Assembly (NCBI GenBank): GCA_026414225.1
Contig: JAOAJK010000004.1
Span: 1 to 64,000 of the forward strand
DNA from: Thermoplasmata archaeon
GTDB lineage: Archaea; Thermoplasmatota; Thermoplasmata; Lutacidiplasmatales; SKW197
Reading direction: 5' to 3'
DNA: 64,000 bases
Shown piece by piece: positions 48,227-57,229 of the stretch. Within the stretch, counting starts at the first letter, position 1. Each line of letters starts with the position of its first letter. The translations under genes were made by a program, and so were the position numbers. Under the pieces are notes generated by a model. The model saw nothing but the letters and a program-made list of their open reading frames with translations, searched no databases and had not been told where the DNA came from.

Positions 48227-50467
48227 ATGGTATCAAGAAGAACTAAAGAAAAAATTAGGGACATTTCCAAAGTGCTAAAGACCAGCTGGAAGATGTTCAG
48301 CGAGAGCATTACTGGTCTGGTGGGCCTCGGGATAATCTTCTTCTTCGTAATTATTGCAGTTCTAGCCCCGGTTCTGGGGTTGAAGGATCCTATGCACTGG
48401 ACCGCTCCATACTCGGACATACTCGTAGGTGTGGAATCAAACGCGACATCCGGTTCATTCACCGGCACACTTGCTAGCGGTCCTGCGAGTGTGCCCCCAG
48501 TTGGTGAGAAAATTTATAAGGCATACATTCTAACCACCGAAGGAACCAAGGGAAAGATTTCCGGCATTAGCTTGAGGGACAATTCGGTTGTGTGGACCAG
48601 AGAATTCGACGGAACCCCGGTTCAGAATTTCACATATTTCTACCTCGTGGCTGGTGCAATGAGCGCACCGACAAACATCACCATATTTGTATGCGCGAAC
48701 ACGGCATCAGGGGGAAAACTGTATATTTTCGTGGATGACTACCAGTACAACATCGCATCAAAGGACATAAAAATGGTAGAATTCCCATCGGCAGGGTATT
48801 TCGATAAGATTGGTGGGGTGACATTTCCAGCGAAAATTATAAGAACTGGAGAGTACTGGCCATTCTTTGTTGTTTCTGAAAAGGGTAAGGTTTATGGTCT
48901 CCAGATCAGAATAACACAACCAGGAACATTGTTGAAGGACCTGCAGATAACAGTTCAGCGGGGATTTGCTGATGGAAGTGAATACCAGATACCGGGCAAT
49001 GCTACAGTTTATGGTGACCCATTGCAACTCCACGGACAGAGAGTCCTGGTAGTCACCCACGAGCAGGGCATTACATTCATTCAATACAACTCCACAGGGT
49101 ATCCATGGACGGTGAATCCATTCGGAAACTATTCCTTTAAACCGAGTCAGAGAAGTTCACCGGTCACATCCAAGTATTATAAGGACCTGGGCAGTTTCAA
49201 TCCAGAGACCCCTATATTTGCTGGTAGCGATGACGGATTGCTTTATCTCTTCCGGCTTAATTCTCAGGCAATTTCAAATCCGGTGAAGTATGGCGTCGGC
49301 AGTTCAAGTGAAAAAATCGTGGGGATTTCCGCCAGTTATGAAGAGGAATGCCAGGTATATACGGCATCGGAGAACGGGAAGGTAATGGCGTTTACTTACA
49401 ACCGCACGGAAAAAGTTCTCAGGGAGAACTATGAACTTGATCTGGGTGGTAATGTAATTGCGTCCCCTTACTTCAGCAAAGCTACCGATAAAGTGTTTGT
49501 AGTCACCGAAAAGTCAGGCATCAGGATAATGTGGGTGTTGAACAATGTAATAACGGAATCTGGCGTGATACGGTACACTTATGAAACCCGCAAGGACATT
49601 TCTCCACCGTTTCCCACAGGGCAGGTGATACAGTTCAATGTGACTGCATACAATCCGAATACTGGTGCATTTGAAAACAAAACTGAGACAGGAGAAGTGG
49701 TCCTTCTCTGTGATAGAAACACCAACGGGATCCTGCTAATCGCTGAGAAAATAAGAACTCCCTTGCCCCCTGGTACCTACCCATCGGGTAACACATACTG
49801 GTTGGGTACAGACACCCAGGGAAGAGACATCCTCAGCAGGATTGTCTGGGGTTCTCAGATTGCTCTCTTCATCGGTGTCACCGCTGCAGTACTTTCAATG
49901 CTTCTCGGCACCATAATCGGGCTGGTGAGTGGATACTACGGCGGAAGCATAGACCTTGTGCTCATGAGAATAACGGATGTGTTCCTAGTTATACCGTTCC
50001 TTCCGCTCGTGATCATTCTAGCAGCGGTTCTTGGATCTAGCGTTATGAACATAATCTATGTGCTTGTGCTTATCGGCTGGCCGGGGATTGCCAGGGTGAT
50101 CCGTTCGATGATTCTCTCCCTGAAAGAAAGGCCATTTATTGATGCGGCAAGGGTGACCGGCGCAAGCAACTTCCGGATAATGTTCAAGCACCTATTTCCG
50201 AATGTAGTACCGCTTGCAGTGCTCTACATGACCTTCACGGTTTCTGGTGCGATTCTCACGGAGGCAGCATTAAGTTTCATCGGACTCGGTGACCCCAACT
50301 CTGTCAGCTGGGGCATAATCCTCCACGACGCCCAGTACTCTAATGCAGTGGGTAACTGGTGGATGACAATTCCTGCAGGGTTGTGTATCACCATGATTTC
50401 GATGGGGTTCTATCTTGTTGGCAGGGCAGTCGAACAAATAATCAATCCGAGGTTAAGGAGTAGATGA
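48227..50467 (+). CDS. Peptide-type ABC transporter permease (DppC-like) with propeller-like extracellular insert
   Basis: A 746-residue permease, about 2.5 times a normal DppC. TM1 lies near residues 25-48. The conserved loop YWLGTDTQGRDILSRI, normally within about 50 residues of TM1, appears only near 518, followed by the remaining TM helices and the coupling segment (FIDAARVTGASNFRIM). The insert of about 440 residues (about 70-510) has beta-propeller/PQQ-like blades (GKISGISLRDNSVVWTREF, PIFAGSDDGLLYLFRL, VYTASENGKVMAFTYN). It probably sits outside the cell over the channel and may do the job of a binding protein. It starts 9 nt after the first permease. Confidence 0.88.
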   Translation: MVSRRTKEKIRDISKVLKTSWKMFSESITGLVGLGIIFFFVIIAVLAPVLGLKDPMHWTAPYSDILVGVESNATSGSFTGTLASGPASVPPVGEKIYKAYILTTEGTKGKISGISLRDNSVVWTREFDGTPVQNFTYFYLVAGAMSAPTNITIFVCANTASGGKLYIFVDDYQYNIASKDIKMVEFPSAGYFDKIGGVTFPAKIIRTGEYWPFFVVSEKGKVYGLQIRITQPGTLLKDLQITVQRGFADGSEYQIPGNATVYGDPLQLHGQRVLVVTHEQGITFIQYNSTGYPWTVNPFGNYSFKPSQRSSPVTSKYYKDLGSFNPETPIFAGSDDGLLYLFRLNSQAISNPVKYGVGSSSEKIVGISASYEEECQVYTASENGKVMAFTYNRTEKVLRENYELDLGGNVIASPYFSKATDKVFVVTEKSGIRIMWVLNNVITESGVIRYTYETRKDISPPFPTGQVIQFNVTAYNPNTGAFENKTETGEVVLLCDRNTNGILLIAEKIRTPLPPGTYPSGNTYWLGTDTQGRDILSRIVWGSQIALFIGVTAAVLSMLLGTIIGLVSGYYGGSIDLVLMRITDVFLVIPFLPLVIILAAVLGSSVMNIIYVLVLIGWPGIARVIRSMILSLKERPFIDAARVTGASNFRIMFKHLFPNVVPLAVLYMTFTVSGAILTEAALSFIGLGDPNSVSWGIILHDAQYSNAVGNWWMTIPAGLCITMISMGFYLVGRAVEQIINPRLRSR

Positions 50468-51525
50468 ATATGGCGCTCTTAGAAGTAAAGGATTTGAAGG
50501 TGTACTTCAGAATAAGAAAGGGTACAGTGAAAGCAGTGGACGGCGTTTCATTCAATCTTGATGCAGGTGAAACGCTCGGGCTTGTGGGCGAATCCGGTTG
50601 TGGAAAGACAACAACTGCATTTGCAATTACAAAACTCCTGGCAAATAACGGATACATAGCAGGTGGAGAAATCTACTTTGATGGCCAGAAAATTGCAGAA
50701 CCCGTGCCGGACTTCGGTAAAGGGCTTCTTGCAGGGGCAAAGGCAACAAAGTTTGAAAAAATGCAGGAAGAAAAGATGCAGACGATAAGATGGAAACAGA
50801 TTTCTGTGATATTCCAGAGTGCGATGAACGCCTTTAATCCTGTTTATAAAGTCGGGGACCAGATCATGGAAGCCCTCAGGGTTCATGAAAAGATGACTAA
50901 GGAACAGGCAAGACAGAGGACGATTGAACTCTTCCAGCTTGTGGGACTGGATCCGCGAAGGCTCACAGGATACCCACATGAATTCAGTGGCGGTATGAGA
51001 CAGAGGGCGATGATCGCGATGGCCCTCGCCTGCAATCCGAAGTTGATTATTGCGGATGAGCCAACGACAGCGCTGGATGTCATCATGCAGGACAGAATTC
51101 TGAAGGAAATCAAGGATCTGCAGAGGAAATTTCAGATTTCAATGATAATAATCACCCACGACATTTCGGTGGTTGCAGAAGTCGCGGATAAGATTGCAAT
51201 CATGTATGCTGGTAAGATTGTTGAATACGGGGACATCGTAGCCATCTTCCACCGCACCTCCCATCCTTATTCAATTGGTCTTCTCGGGGCTTTCCCGAGC
51301 ATCAAGGGGAAGAAGCGACGGCTGGATGCGATACCTGGCTCTCCACCAGACCTGGCAAATCCACCCACTGGATGTAGGTTCCATCCCAGATGCAAGTATG
51401 TGAAGGATATCTGCAAGGATAAGGATCCGGAATTTGTTGAGGTGGAAAAGAACCACTGGACTGCGTGTCACTTTGCATACGAAGTGTTCAATGCAAGGAT
51501 TTCTGCGGAGGAGGTGAGAATGTGA
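50464..51525 (+). CDS. Peptide-type ABC transporter ATPase (DppD-like)
   Basis: A 353-residue ATP-binding subunit. Walker A is GESGCGKT, the Q-loop region is SVIFQSAMNAFNPV, the signature is FSGGMRQR, Walker B is LIIADEPTTALD and the switch is THD. The C-terminal CRFHPRCKYVKDIC segment is the oligopeptide-importer extension, where Cys may hold an iron-sulfur cluster. It overlaps the DppC-like stop (ATGA). ATG 50470 is an alternative start. Confidence 0.93.
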   Translation: MNMALLEVKDLKVYFRIRKGTVKAVDGVSFNLDAGETLGLVGESGCGKTTTAFAITKLLANNGYIAGGEIYFDGQKIAEPVPDFGKGLLAGAKATKFEKMQEEKMQTIRWKQISVIFQSAMNAFNPVYKVGDQIMEALRVHEKMTKEQARQRTIELFQLVGLDPRRLTGYPHEFSGGMRQRAMIAMALACNPKLIIADEPTTALDVIMQDRILKEIKDLQRKFQISMIIITHDISVVAEVADKIAIMYAGKIVEYGDIVAIFHRTSHPYSIGLLGAFPSIKGKKRRLDAIPGSPPDLANPPTGCRFHPRCKYVKDICKDKDPEFVEVEKNHWTACHFAYEVFNARISAEEVRM

Positions 51526-52559
51526 TAACGGGTGCACAGGAAATTCCCATGGAACCATTTCAGGGCCCATCTCCAGAAACGGTGGTAAGGGTAGATAACC
51601 TGGTCAAGTATTTCCCAGTTAAGATGGGAATTGCCGGAATATTTGGACCTAAGAAAGTGGTGCATGCAGTCGATGGAATTTCATTTGAAATCAGGAAAGG
51701 CGAAATTCTGGGGCTTGTTGGTGAGTCTGGATGTGGCAAATCCACGACTGGAAGATTGCTCGTACGTCTTGAGACCCCTACAAGTGGAACAATCCTTCAC
51801 CATGGTAAGAATATCGCACACATTAAAGGGAAGGAACTGAAGGAATTCCGAAGAAGGGTTCAGATGGTTTTCCAGGACCCATATGAATCCCTCAATCCGA
51901 GGTTTACAGTGCTTGGAAGTGTTTCCGAGCCGCTGATTGTGCACAAGATAGGGAGTTCTATGGAAGAAAGGGAGGAACTCGTATGCAGAGCCCTGGAGGC
52001 AGCGGAATTAAAGCCAGCAACTGAGTATCTATACAGGTATCCCCATGAATTAAGCGGTGGGCAACGACAGAGAGTTGCAATTGCCAGAGCCCTCGTGCTC
52101 CGCCCCGACTTCATAGTCGCAGATGAGCCAGTGTCAATGCTGGATGTGTCGATCAGGGCAGGGATTATGAACCTGATGCTGGACCTCCGTGCGAAGTACC
52201 AAATCCCCTACCTATTTGTAACCCACGATGTCTCCGTTGCCAGATACATGTCAGACAGAATTGCGGTGATGTATCTAGGCAGGATAGTTGAGATCGGGCC
52301 TACCGAGTATGTGATATCCAATGCCCAGCACCCGTACACCCGTGCCCTCCTATCCGCAGTTCCAGTGCCTGACCCCGCCCACAAACACGGACGTGCAGAG
52401 ATAAAAGGGGAATTGCCGAGTCCGATAGACCTACCAAAGGGCTGCAGATTCAATCCGCGATGTCTTTACGCGAAGGATATCTGTTTCCAGCAATCCCCTG
52501 GTATGATAGAGGTGGAAAAGGACCACTTCGTCGAATGCCACTTCGCTGGAAAAATTTAA
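51522..52559 (+). CDS. Peptide-type ABC transporter ATPase (DppF-like)
   Basis: A 345-residue second ATP-binding subunit. Walker A is GESGCGKS, the signature is LSGGQRQR, Walker B is FIVADEPVSMLD, and the peptide-family C-terminal extension CRFNPRCLYAKDIC is present. The start is GTG 51522, overlapping the DppD-like stop as GTGA and preceded by GGAGGTGA; ATG 51549 is an alternative. It pairs with the DppD-like subunit and is the last gene of the operon. No substrate-binding-protein gene lies upstream or downstream. Confidence 0.92.
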   Translation: MITGAQEIPMEPFQGPSPETVVRVDNLVKYFPVKMGIAGIFGPKKVVHAVDGISFEIRKGEILGLVGESGCGKSTTGRLLVRLETPTSGTILHHGKNIAHIKGKELKEFRRRVQMVFQDPYESLNPRFTVLGSVSEPLIVHKIGSSMEEREELVCRALEAAELKPATEYLYRYPHELSGGQRQRVAIARALVLRPDFIVADEPVSMLDVSIRAGIMNLMLDLRAKYQIPYLFVTHDVSVARYMSDRIAVMYLGRIVEIGPTEYVISNAQHPYTRALLSAVPVPDPAHKHGRAEIKGELPSPIDLPKGCRFNPRCLYAKDICFQQSPGMIEVEKDHFVECHFAGKI

Positions 52560-52565
52560 AACAAA

Positions 52566-52865
52566 TCAATCTACAATTATTTTTTTACATCTTTTGCAGA
52601 CAACCACCGCATCCTTTTTGCATCTGGAACATACCTTTTTGAACAATAACTCCTCAATATCAGCATGACAGCATTTGCTCTCGACACTGGTGAATTTGCC
52701 ACAGTAGGTGCAGTAGTGTTTCCTTGATTCCTTTTTGCCAAACCGAGAGTAAAGATAAAGCAATATATACAAAACGAGGACTATCACAAACATTACAATA
52801 ATGTAGATGCACAGCATTCCGTAATCAATTTCCTCTTCACCTGAGAGCTGGAACATGGGAATCAT
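52566..52865 (-). CDS. Small membrane protein with cytoplasmic zinc ribbons
   Basis: A 99-residue protein. A short acidic N-terminus is followed by one TM helix (about residues 17-40), a basic stretch (RFGKKESRKH) that predicts the C-terminal side is cytoplasmic, and CxxC pairs (CTYCGK, CSRCKK, CKRCKK) plus CCH that could bind two zincs. It overlaps the TPR gene by 4 nt and is coupled to it. The plan matches, in miniature, the two larger zinc-ribbon membrane proteins in the window. Function unknown. Confidence 0.7.
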   Translation of the reverse strand: MIPMFQLSGEEEIDYGMLCIYIIVMFVIVLVLYILLYLYSRFGKKESRKHYCTYCGKFTSVESKCCHADIEELLFKKVCSRCKKDAVVVCKRCKKIIVD

Positions 52866-53359
52866 TGAGACAACAGGCGCATTGCCTCTTCCCTTGTCAG
52901 GTTAAGGGCTTTCAGAAAGTATTCCAGGGATTTTTTCAGGATGGTGTCATACTCCTGATTACTTGCCTCTTCGTCCATTTTAGAAATTGCGTTCCTGTAG
53001 AATTCAACGCTCAGTTCTGAGAGGTAGTATATGGCATTGTCAGGGTCAAGGTGTGCCGCACGGGTGTAGGCCTCCTCGGCCTCCTTATATAGCCCGTTCT
53101 CCAGACAGAAGGAGCCATATGCAGAATAATAATATGGATTTTTGCTATCTAATTCGATAGCCTTCCTGTATGCATTTAAAATTTGATCGATACTCACCTT
53201 TGGAATTCCCACACTTGCCTCAGCAATTCCGAAGTAGGCTTCGGCGCAGTTTGGATCCAGTTTCACGGCTTTATTGAACCTCGAGAGAGCACCCTTGAGG
53301 TCACCTTCCTGGAGCAGTCGGTTGCCAGCAGCGAGTTCTTTTTCCACATTTGGTTCCAT
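52862..53359 (-). CDS. TPR-repeat protein
   Basis: A 165-residue helical protein with about three tetratricopeptide repeats: GDLKGALSRFNKAVKLDPN, ILNAYRKAIELDSKNPYYYS and YKEAEEAYTRAAHLDPDNA. TPRs mediate protein contacts. ATG 53359 is chosen; an upstream GTG at 53377 is less likely. It is divergent from psmA and coupled to the zinc-ribbon membrane protein, so it may be that protein's soluble partner. Confidence 0.78.
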   Translation of the reverse strand: MEPNVEKELAAGNRLLQEGDLKGALSRFNKAVKLDPNCAEAYFGIAEASVGIPKVSIDQILNAYRKAIELDSKNPYYYSAYGSFCLENGLYKEAEEAYTRAAHLDPDNAIYYLSELSVEFYRNAISKMDEEASNQEYDTILKKSLEYFLKALNLTREEAMRLLSQ

Positions 53360-53407
53360 GTTTACCACGATTTCCACAATAGAAAGGGGGTTTAAAAAAG
53401 TTCTTCT

Positions 53408-53429
53408 GTAGAAGGCGCAAACCTTCTAC
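53408..53429. promoter_or_regulatory. Inverted repeat GTAGAAGG-CGCAAA-CCTTCTAC upstream of psmA
   Basis: A perfect 8-bp inverted repeat, with an additional CTTCT-GT-AGAAG palindrome overlapping its left arm. It ends 17 bp before the psmA TATA-like box and lies between psmA and the divergent TPR gene, a typical place for an operator controlling one or both. Confidence 0.45.
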
Positions 53430-53445
53430 GGGATATAGCGAATAG

Positions 53446-53453
53446 TTTATATT
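53446..53453 (+). promoter_or_regulatory. TATA-like box of the proteasome/exosome superoperon
   Basis: TTTATATT lies about 36 nt before ATG 53486; transcription should begin near 53475 with a very short leader. This rules out the longer frame beginning at 53453. Confidence 0.5.
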
Positions 53454-53485
53454 TGAGTGAAATATCTGCATACCTTGGTGTTAGT

Positions 53486-54199
53486 ATGGAGATGCAACCA
53501 GGTCAGATGGCATATGATAGAGCAATAACAGTATTCTCGCCAGATGGAAGATTGTTCCAGGTAGAGTATGCAAGAGAGGCCGTGAAGCGTGGCTCCACCA
53601 CACTCGGGATCCTGTTTAAAGACGGGGCAGTCCTTTTAGCGGACAAGAGGGTATCCTCTAAACTAGCGGTGGCACACTCCATTGAAAAAATTTATGTGCT
53701 GGATGAGCATATTGGCTGCGCCACTTCAGGACTCGTGGCGGATGCAAGGGTCCTTGTGGACTATGCTAGGGTGATCGCACAGATAAACAAGGTCACCTAC
53801 AACGAAAAAATTTCTGTGGAGATGCTGGTTAAGCGGATTTGCGACTACAAACAGACCTACACGCAGTATGGTGGTGTGAGACCCTTTGGCACTTCGCTTC
53901 TCGTTGCGGGTGTGGACGAGTTCGGGCCCCAGCTGTTTGAGACGGATCCAAGTGGTTCGCTTACTGGCTACAAGGCAGCCTGTATAGGTGCCAACAAGGA
54001 AAAAGTCCTGGAGTATTTTGAGGAAAATTACAGGGATGAACTTTCAATGGAGGACGCGATTGTCATGGGTTTGAAAGCTCTGAGGGAGGGTGCAAAGGAC
54101 TCCCCCCTTTCTGTCGAGGTGGGCACTGTCACAAAAAACAGACCCTTCAGCAGAATGCCCCAGGAAGAAGTTCAAAAGTATCTTGAAAAGGTGAAGTAA
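53486..54199 (+). CDS. psmA: Proteasome subunit alpha
   Basis: A 237-residue outer-ring subunit of the 20S proteasome. The alpha signature AYDRAITVFSPDGRLFQVEYA gates the chamber, and the N-terminal Tyr region and GSTTLGILFKDG match the family. There is no catalytic Thr, as expected of alpha subunits. It heads the superoperon with the SBDS and exosome genes, linking protein and RNA turnover. The beta subunit is not in the window. Confidence 0.96.
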   Translation: MEMQPGQMAYDRAITVFSPDGRLFQVEYAREAVKRGSTTLGILFKDGAVLLADKRVSSKLAVAHSIEKIYVLDEHIGCATSGLVADARVLVDYARVIAQINKVTYNEKISVEMLVKRICDYKQTYTQYGGVRPFGTSLLVAGVDEFGPQLFETDPSGSLTGYKAACIGANKEKVLEYFEENYRDELSMEDAIVMGLKALREGAKDSPLSVEVGTVTKNRPFSRMPQEEVQKYLEKVK

Positions 54200-54202
54200 A
54201 AA

Positions 54203-54907
54203 ATGGTGAAGCTAGAGGATTCTGTGGTGGCACGGCTCCAGATAGGGGAGAGCACATTTGAAGTGCTGGTTGACCCGAAGGCGGTGCAGTTGATAAGGGA
54301 CGGAAAAGAGGTAAATTTGATGGATCATCTGGTTATTGATGAAATCTTCAAGGATGCAAGGAAGGGTGAAAGGGCATCCGAGGAGCATTTGAAGAAAAAT
54401 TTCGGCACTGAGGATGTGCTGGAAATTGCAAAGATAATTATCCTGAAAGGAGAGGTGCAGCTGACTACAGAACAGCGGAGACAGATGCAGGAAGCCAAGC
54501 GGAAGCAGATTGTGGAAATTATTGCGAGGAATGCTGTGAACCCGCAGACTGGCACCCCCCATCCTCCGGCGAGAATTGAGTCAGCAATGAAGGAAGCAAA
54601 GGTCCACATTGACCCGTTTAAACCCGCCGACTCCCAGATTCAGGAGGTGCTGGCTGCCCTTCGCCCGATAATCCCTATAAAGTTTGACACGGTGAGAATT
54701 GCGGTGAAACTCTCTCCCACCGACTACCCGAGAGTGATAGGGGACATCAAAAACTTTGGAAAAATCACACAGGAAGAATGGCAGTCAAACGGATACTGGA
54801 TTGGCATCGTAGAGATGCCTGCGGGGATGCAGACCGATTTCTTTGATAAGCTGAACCAGAAAACGAAGGGTGCGGCTGAAACCAGAATTCTCAAATCCCA
54901 GCAGTAG
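54203..54907 (+). CDS. SBDS/Sdo1 ribosome maturation protein
   Basis: A 234-residue homologue of the Shwachman-Bodian-Diamond protein, which removes anti-association factor aIF6 from new large subunits together with an EF2-like GTPase. The three-domain layout is complete: FYSH domain (residues about 1-90), a helical middle with LTTEQRRQMQEAKRKQIVE and NPQTGTPHPPARIE, and a ferredoxin-like C-terminal domain. It starts 3 nt after psmA, in the normal archaeal superoperon order. Confidence 0.95.
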   Translation: MVKLEDSVVARLQIGESTFEVLVDPKAVQLIRDGKEVNLMDHLVIDEIFKDARKGERASEEHLKKNFGTEDVLEIAKIIILKGEVQLTTEQRRQMQEAKRKQIVEIIARNAVNPQTGTPHPPARIESAMKEAKVHIDPFKPADSQIQEVLAALRPIIPIKFDTVRIAVKLSPTDYPRVIGDIKNFGKITQEEWQSNGYWIGIVEMPAGMQTDFFDKLNQKTKGAAETRILKSQQ

Positions 54908-54925
54908 ATTTTAAAGAGTGATACC

Positions 54926-55630
54926 ATGATGGAAGAAAGGAAACAGATGCAGAATGTTGCCACAAGGAAAATTGTGGTGCCAGGCGAGTTGCTGATGAAA
55001 GGGCATATGAAGCCAGGTGTTGGCACATATGCGAGGGATGGACAGATTTTTGCTGCCACTGTCGGGATTCTGAATGTCCACGGAAACTATGTGAATGTGA
55101 TCCCGCTCAGCGGAAAGTACATGCCCAGAGTGGGTGATGTGATCATAGGCAAGATTATAGATGTAGCTCCCACAAACTGGCTTGTTGACATAAATGCTCC
55201 CTACCCAGCACCCCTGCACATAAGTGGAACACCGTGGAGAATTGAAATGGGGGAAACCCAGAAGTATTTGAATGTAGGGGACATGGTGCTGTGCGAGGTT
55301 GAGGCGGTGGATGAGACCAAGCGTGTGATGGTGACAATGGGGAAGCCGGGATGTAAAAAGCTGCTTGGGGGGGAGATCATTGAGATCACACCCACAAAGG
55401 TACCCAGGGTCATCGGCAAGGGCGGCTCAATGATAAATCTCCTGAAGAACTATACAAAGTGCCGAATCTTTGTGGGACAGAATGGCAGAATCTGGATAGA
55501 AGGCAGTGTGGAGCAGATTGCAATTGCAATCCTTGCAATCCGAAAAATTGAGGAAGAATCCCATTTGCTCGGACTCACGGATTCAATAAAAAATTTTCTT
55601 GAGGAGAAAACTAAGAATTTAACACAGTGA
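54926..55630 (+). CDS. rrp4: Exosome RNA-binding subunit Rrp4
   Basis: A 234-residue cap protein of the archaeal exosome. An N-terminal domain ([10 protein letters not shown]) is followed by an S1 domain ([20 protein letters not shown]) and a KH domain with [12 protein letters not shown], which binds RNA and guides it into the Rrp41/Rrp42 ring. It starts 18 nt after SBDS and overlaps the open frame of rrp41. Confidence 0.95.
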   Translation: MMEERKQMQNVATRKIVVPGELLMKGHMKPGVGTYARDGQIFAATVGILNVHGNYVNVIPLSGKYMPRVGDVIIGKIIDVAPTNWLVDINAPYPAPLHISGTPWRIEMGETQKYLNVGDMVLCEVEAVDETKRVMVTMGKPGCKKLLGGEIIEITPTKVPRVIGKGGSMINLLKNYTKCRIFVGQNGRIWIEGSVEQIAIAILAIRKIEEESHLLGLTDSIKNFLEEKTKNLTQ

Positions 55631-55644
55631 GAGGTGGAATAGTT

Positions 55645-56424
55645 ATGAGTGGAATAGGTATGGAAAACAAACCAAAGTTAGTTGATGAAAATGGTAGACG
55701 AATAGATGGACGGAAGCTGGATGAACTCAGACCGATAAGAATTGAAGCAGGAGTGCTGAAAAGGGCGGATGGTTCTGCGTATGTGGAATGGGGAGAAAAC
55801 AAGGTTCTGGCCGCGGTTTATGGACCGAGGGAAGCAAAACCGAAGCACATCCAGAATCCGGCAAGAGCAATCGTGCAGTGCCGTTACAACATGGCACCAT
55901 TTTCCGTTAGCGAGAGGAAAAGACCTGGACCAGATAGAAGGTCTGTGGAAATCTCGAAGATAACTGGAGAGGTGTTCGAGAATGTTCTCTTTCTCGAGAT
56001 GTTTCCGAGGGCGTCGGTTGACATCTTCATAGAGGTCCTTCAAGCTAATGCGGGAACCAGGTGTGCCGGAATAACCGCTGCCTCCGTTGCCCTTGCGGAT
56101 GCAGGAATTCCGATGGCAGACCTTGTGCCTGCATGTGCTGCAGGGAAAATTGACGGTCAGATTGCGCTTGACCTCAAGAAAGAGGAGGACAACTATGGCG
56201 AAGCCGATTTGCCTGTGGCAATTATTCCCAGGACAAAGGAGATTGTGCTGCTCCAGATGGATGGGAACATGTCCCAGAGCGAATTTGAAACCGCACTGAA
56301 CATGGCGATAGATGCCTGCATGAAGATTTACGAACTCCAGAAAGAGGCACTGAAAAACAAGTACAAGGGAGAACAGGAAGTGGAGAGGGAAGAGGTTCAG
56401 ACACCGAAACAGGAGCAGAGGTGA
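55645..56424 (+). CDS. rrp41: Exosome catalytic subunit Rrp41
   Basis: A 259-residue RNase PH-fold subunit carrying the phosphorolytic active site. [14 protein letters not shown] and the catalytic-Asp segment [12 protein letters not shown] are intact. A short acidic/basic tail follows residue 235. ATG 55645 has GAGGTGG upstream; GTG 55627 and ATG 55660 are alternatives. It lies between rrp4 and rrp42 as in other archaea. Confidence 0.95.
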   Translation: MSGIGMENKPKLVDENGRRIDGRKLDELRPIRIEAGVLKRADGSAYVEWGENKVLAAVYGPREAKPKHIQNPARAIVQCRYNMAPFSVSERKRPGPDRRSVEISKITGEVFENVLFLEMFPRASVDIFIEVLQANAGTRCAGITAASVALADAGIPMADLVPACAAGKIDGQIALDLKKEEDNYGEADLPVAIIPRTKEIVLLQMDGNMSQSEFETALNMAIDACMKIYELQKEALKNKYKGEQEVEREEVQTPKQEQR

Positions 56425-56428
56425 TTGA

Positions 56429-57208
56429 ATGGGTGAGGATATAGTTTCAGAAATAATGAGAGAATACCTGCAGCAGCTTGCGGCGAAGGGAACAAGAGTG
56501 GATGGAAGAAAACTTGATGAGTACAGGCAGATTGAGATAAAGAAGAATGTAATTTCGTCGGCGGAAGGGTCAGCCCAGGTATCAATCGGAAACACCTCGG
56601 TGCTGGTTGGTGTGAAGGTTGAACTCGGGGAACCGTTCCCAGATACCCCGAATGTGGGTGTACTTACGACCAATGCAGAGCTGATTCCCCTGGCATCGCC
56701 CACATTTGAAGCAGGGCCTCCGAACGAGGAGGGAATTGAGCTGGCAAGAGTGGTGGACAGGGGCCTGCGCGAAGGGCGAGTAATTGACCTCGAAAAACTC
56801 TGTGTTGCACCCGGAGAAAAGGTCTGGATTATTTTTGTAGACATCCATGTTCTGGATTATGACGGGAATCTGTTTGACGCAGCTTACCTGGCGTCCCTGG
56901 CAGCCCTCACATGCACACGGGTGCCTGCCTCTGCCCAGGGGATGGGCGAGGATTTTCCTCTGCCTCTGAACGGATTGCCGATTGAATGCACGGTGGTAAA
57001 GATAAAGAATGCCATGATGGTGGACCCTGCACTGGACGAGGAAAAGATTGCGGATGTGCGGCTTACGATGGCAATAGATGAAAACGGCAATATAAGGGCA
57101 GTCCAAAAAGGACTTGCGGGATCTTTCAGCGTGGAGGAAGTAAGGAAAGTTATAAGTATGTGTCAGGTGTGTTCCTCCAAATTGCGGGAAATCCTCAAGT
57201 CAAGCTAA
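56429..57208 (+). CDS. rrp42: Exosome non-catalytic subunit Rrp42
   Basis: A 259-residue RNase PH-fold subunit that alternates with Rrp41 in the hexameric ring and helps bind RNA but lacks the catalytic Asp set. Typical segments are RVDGRKLDEYRQIEI, GNTSVLVGVKVELGEPF and CVAPGEKVWIIFVDIHVLDYDGN. It begins 4 nt after rrp41. Confidence 0.95.
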   Translation: MGEDIVSEIMREYLQQLAAKGTRVDGRKLDEYRQIEIKKNVISSAEGSAQVSIGNTSVLVGVKVELGEPFPDTPNVGVLTTNAELIPLASPTFEAGPPNEEGIELARVVDRGLREGRVIDLEKLCVAPGEKVWIIFVDIHVLDYDGNLFDAAYLASLAALTCTRVPASAQGMGEDFPLPLNGLPIECTVVKIKNAMMVDPALDEEKIADVRLTMAIDENGNIRAVQKGLAGSFSVEEVRKVISMCQVCSSKLREILKSS

Positions 57209-57229
57209 AGCATTAAAAAGGTGGTTCCT

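Noticed and set aside
55678-56844. 388-codon minus-strand ORF across rrp41 and rrp42
   Set aside because: Both exosome genes on the plus strand are certain. The reverse frame is open because of codon bias and has no recognisable domain.
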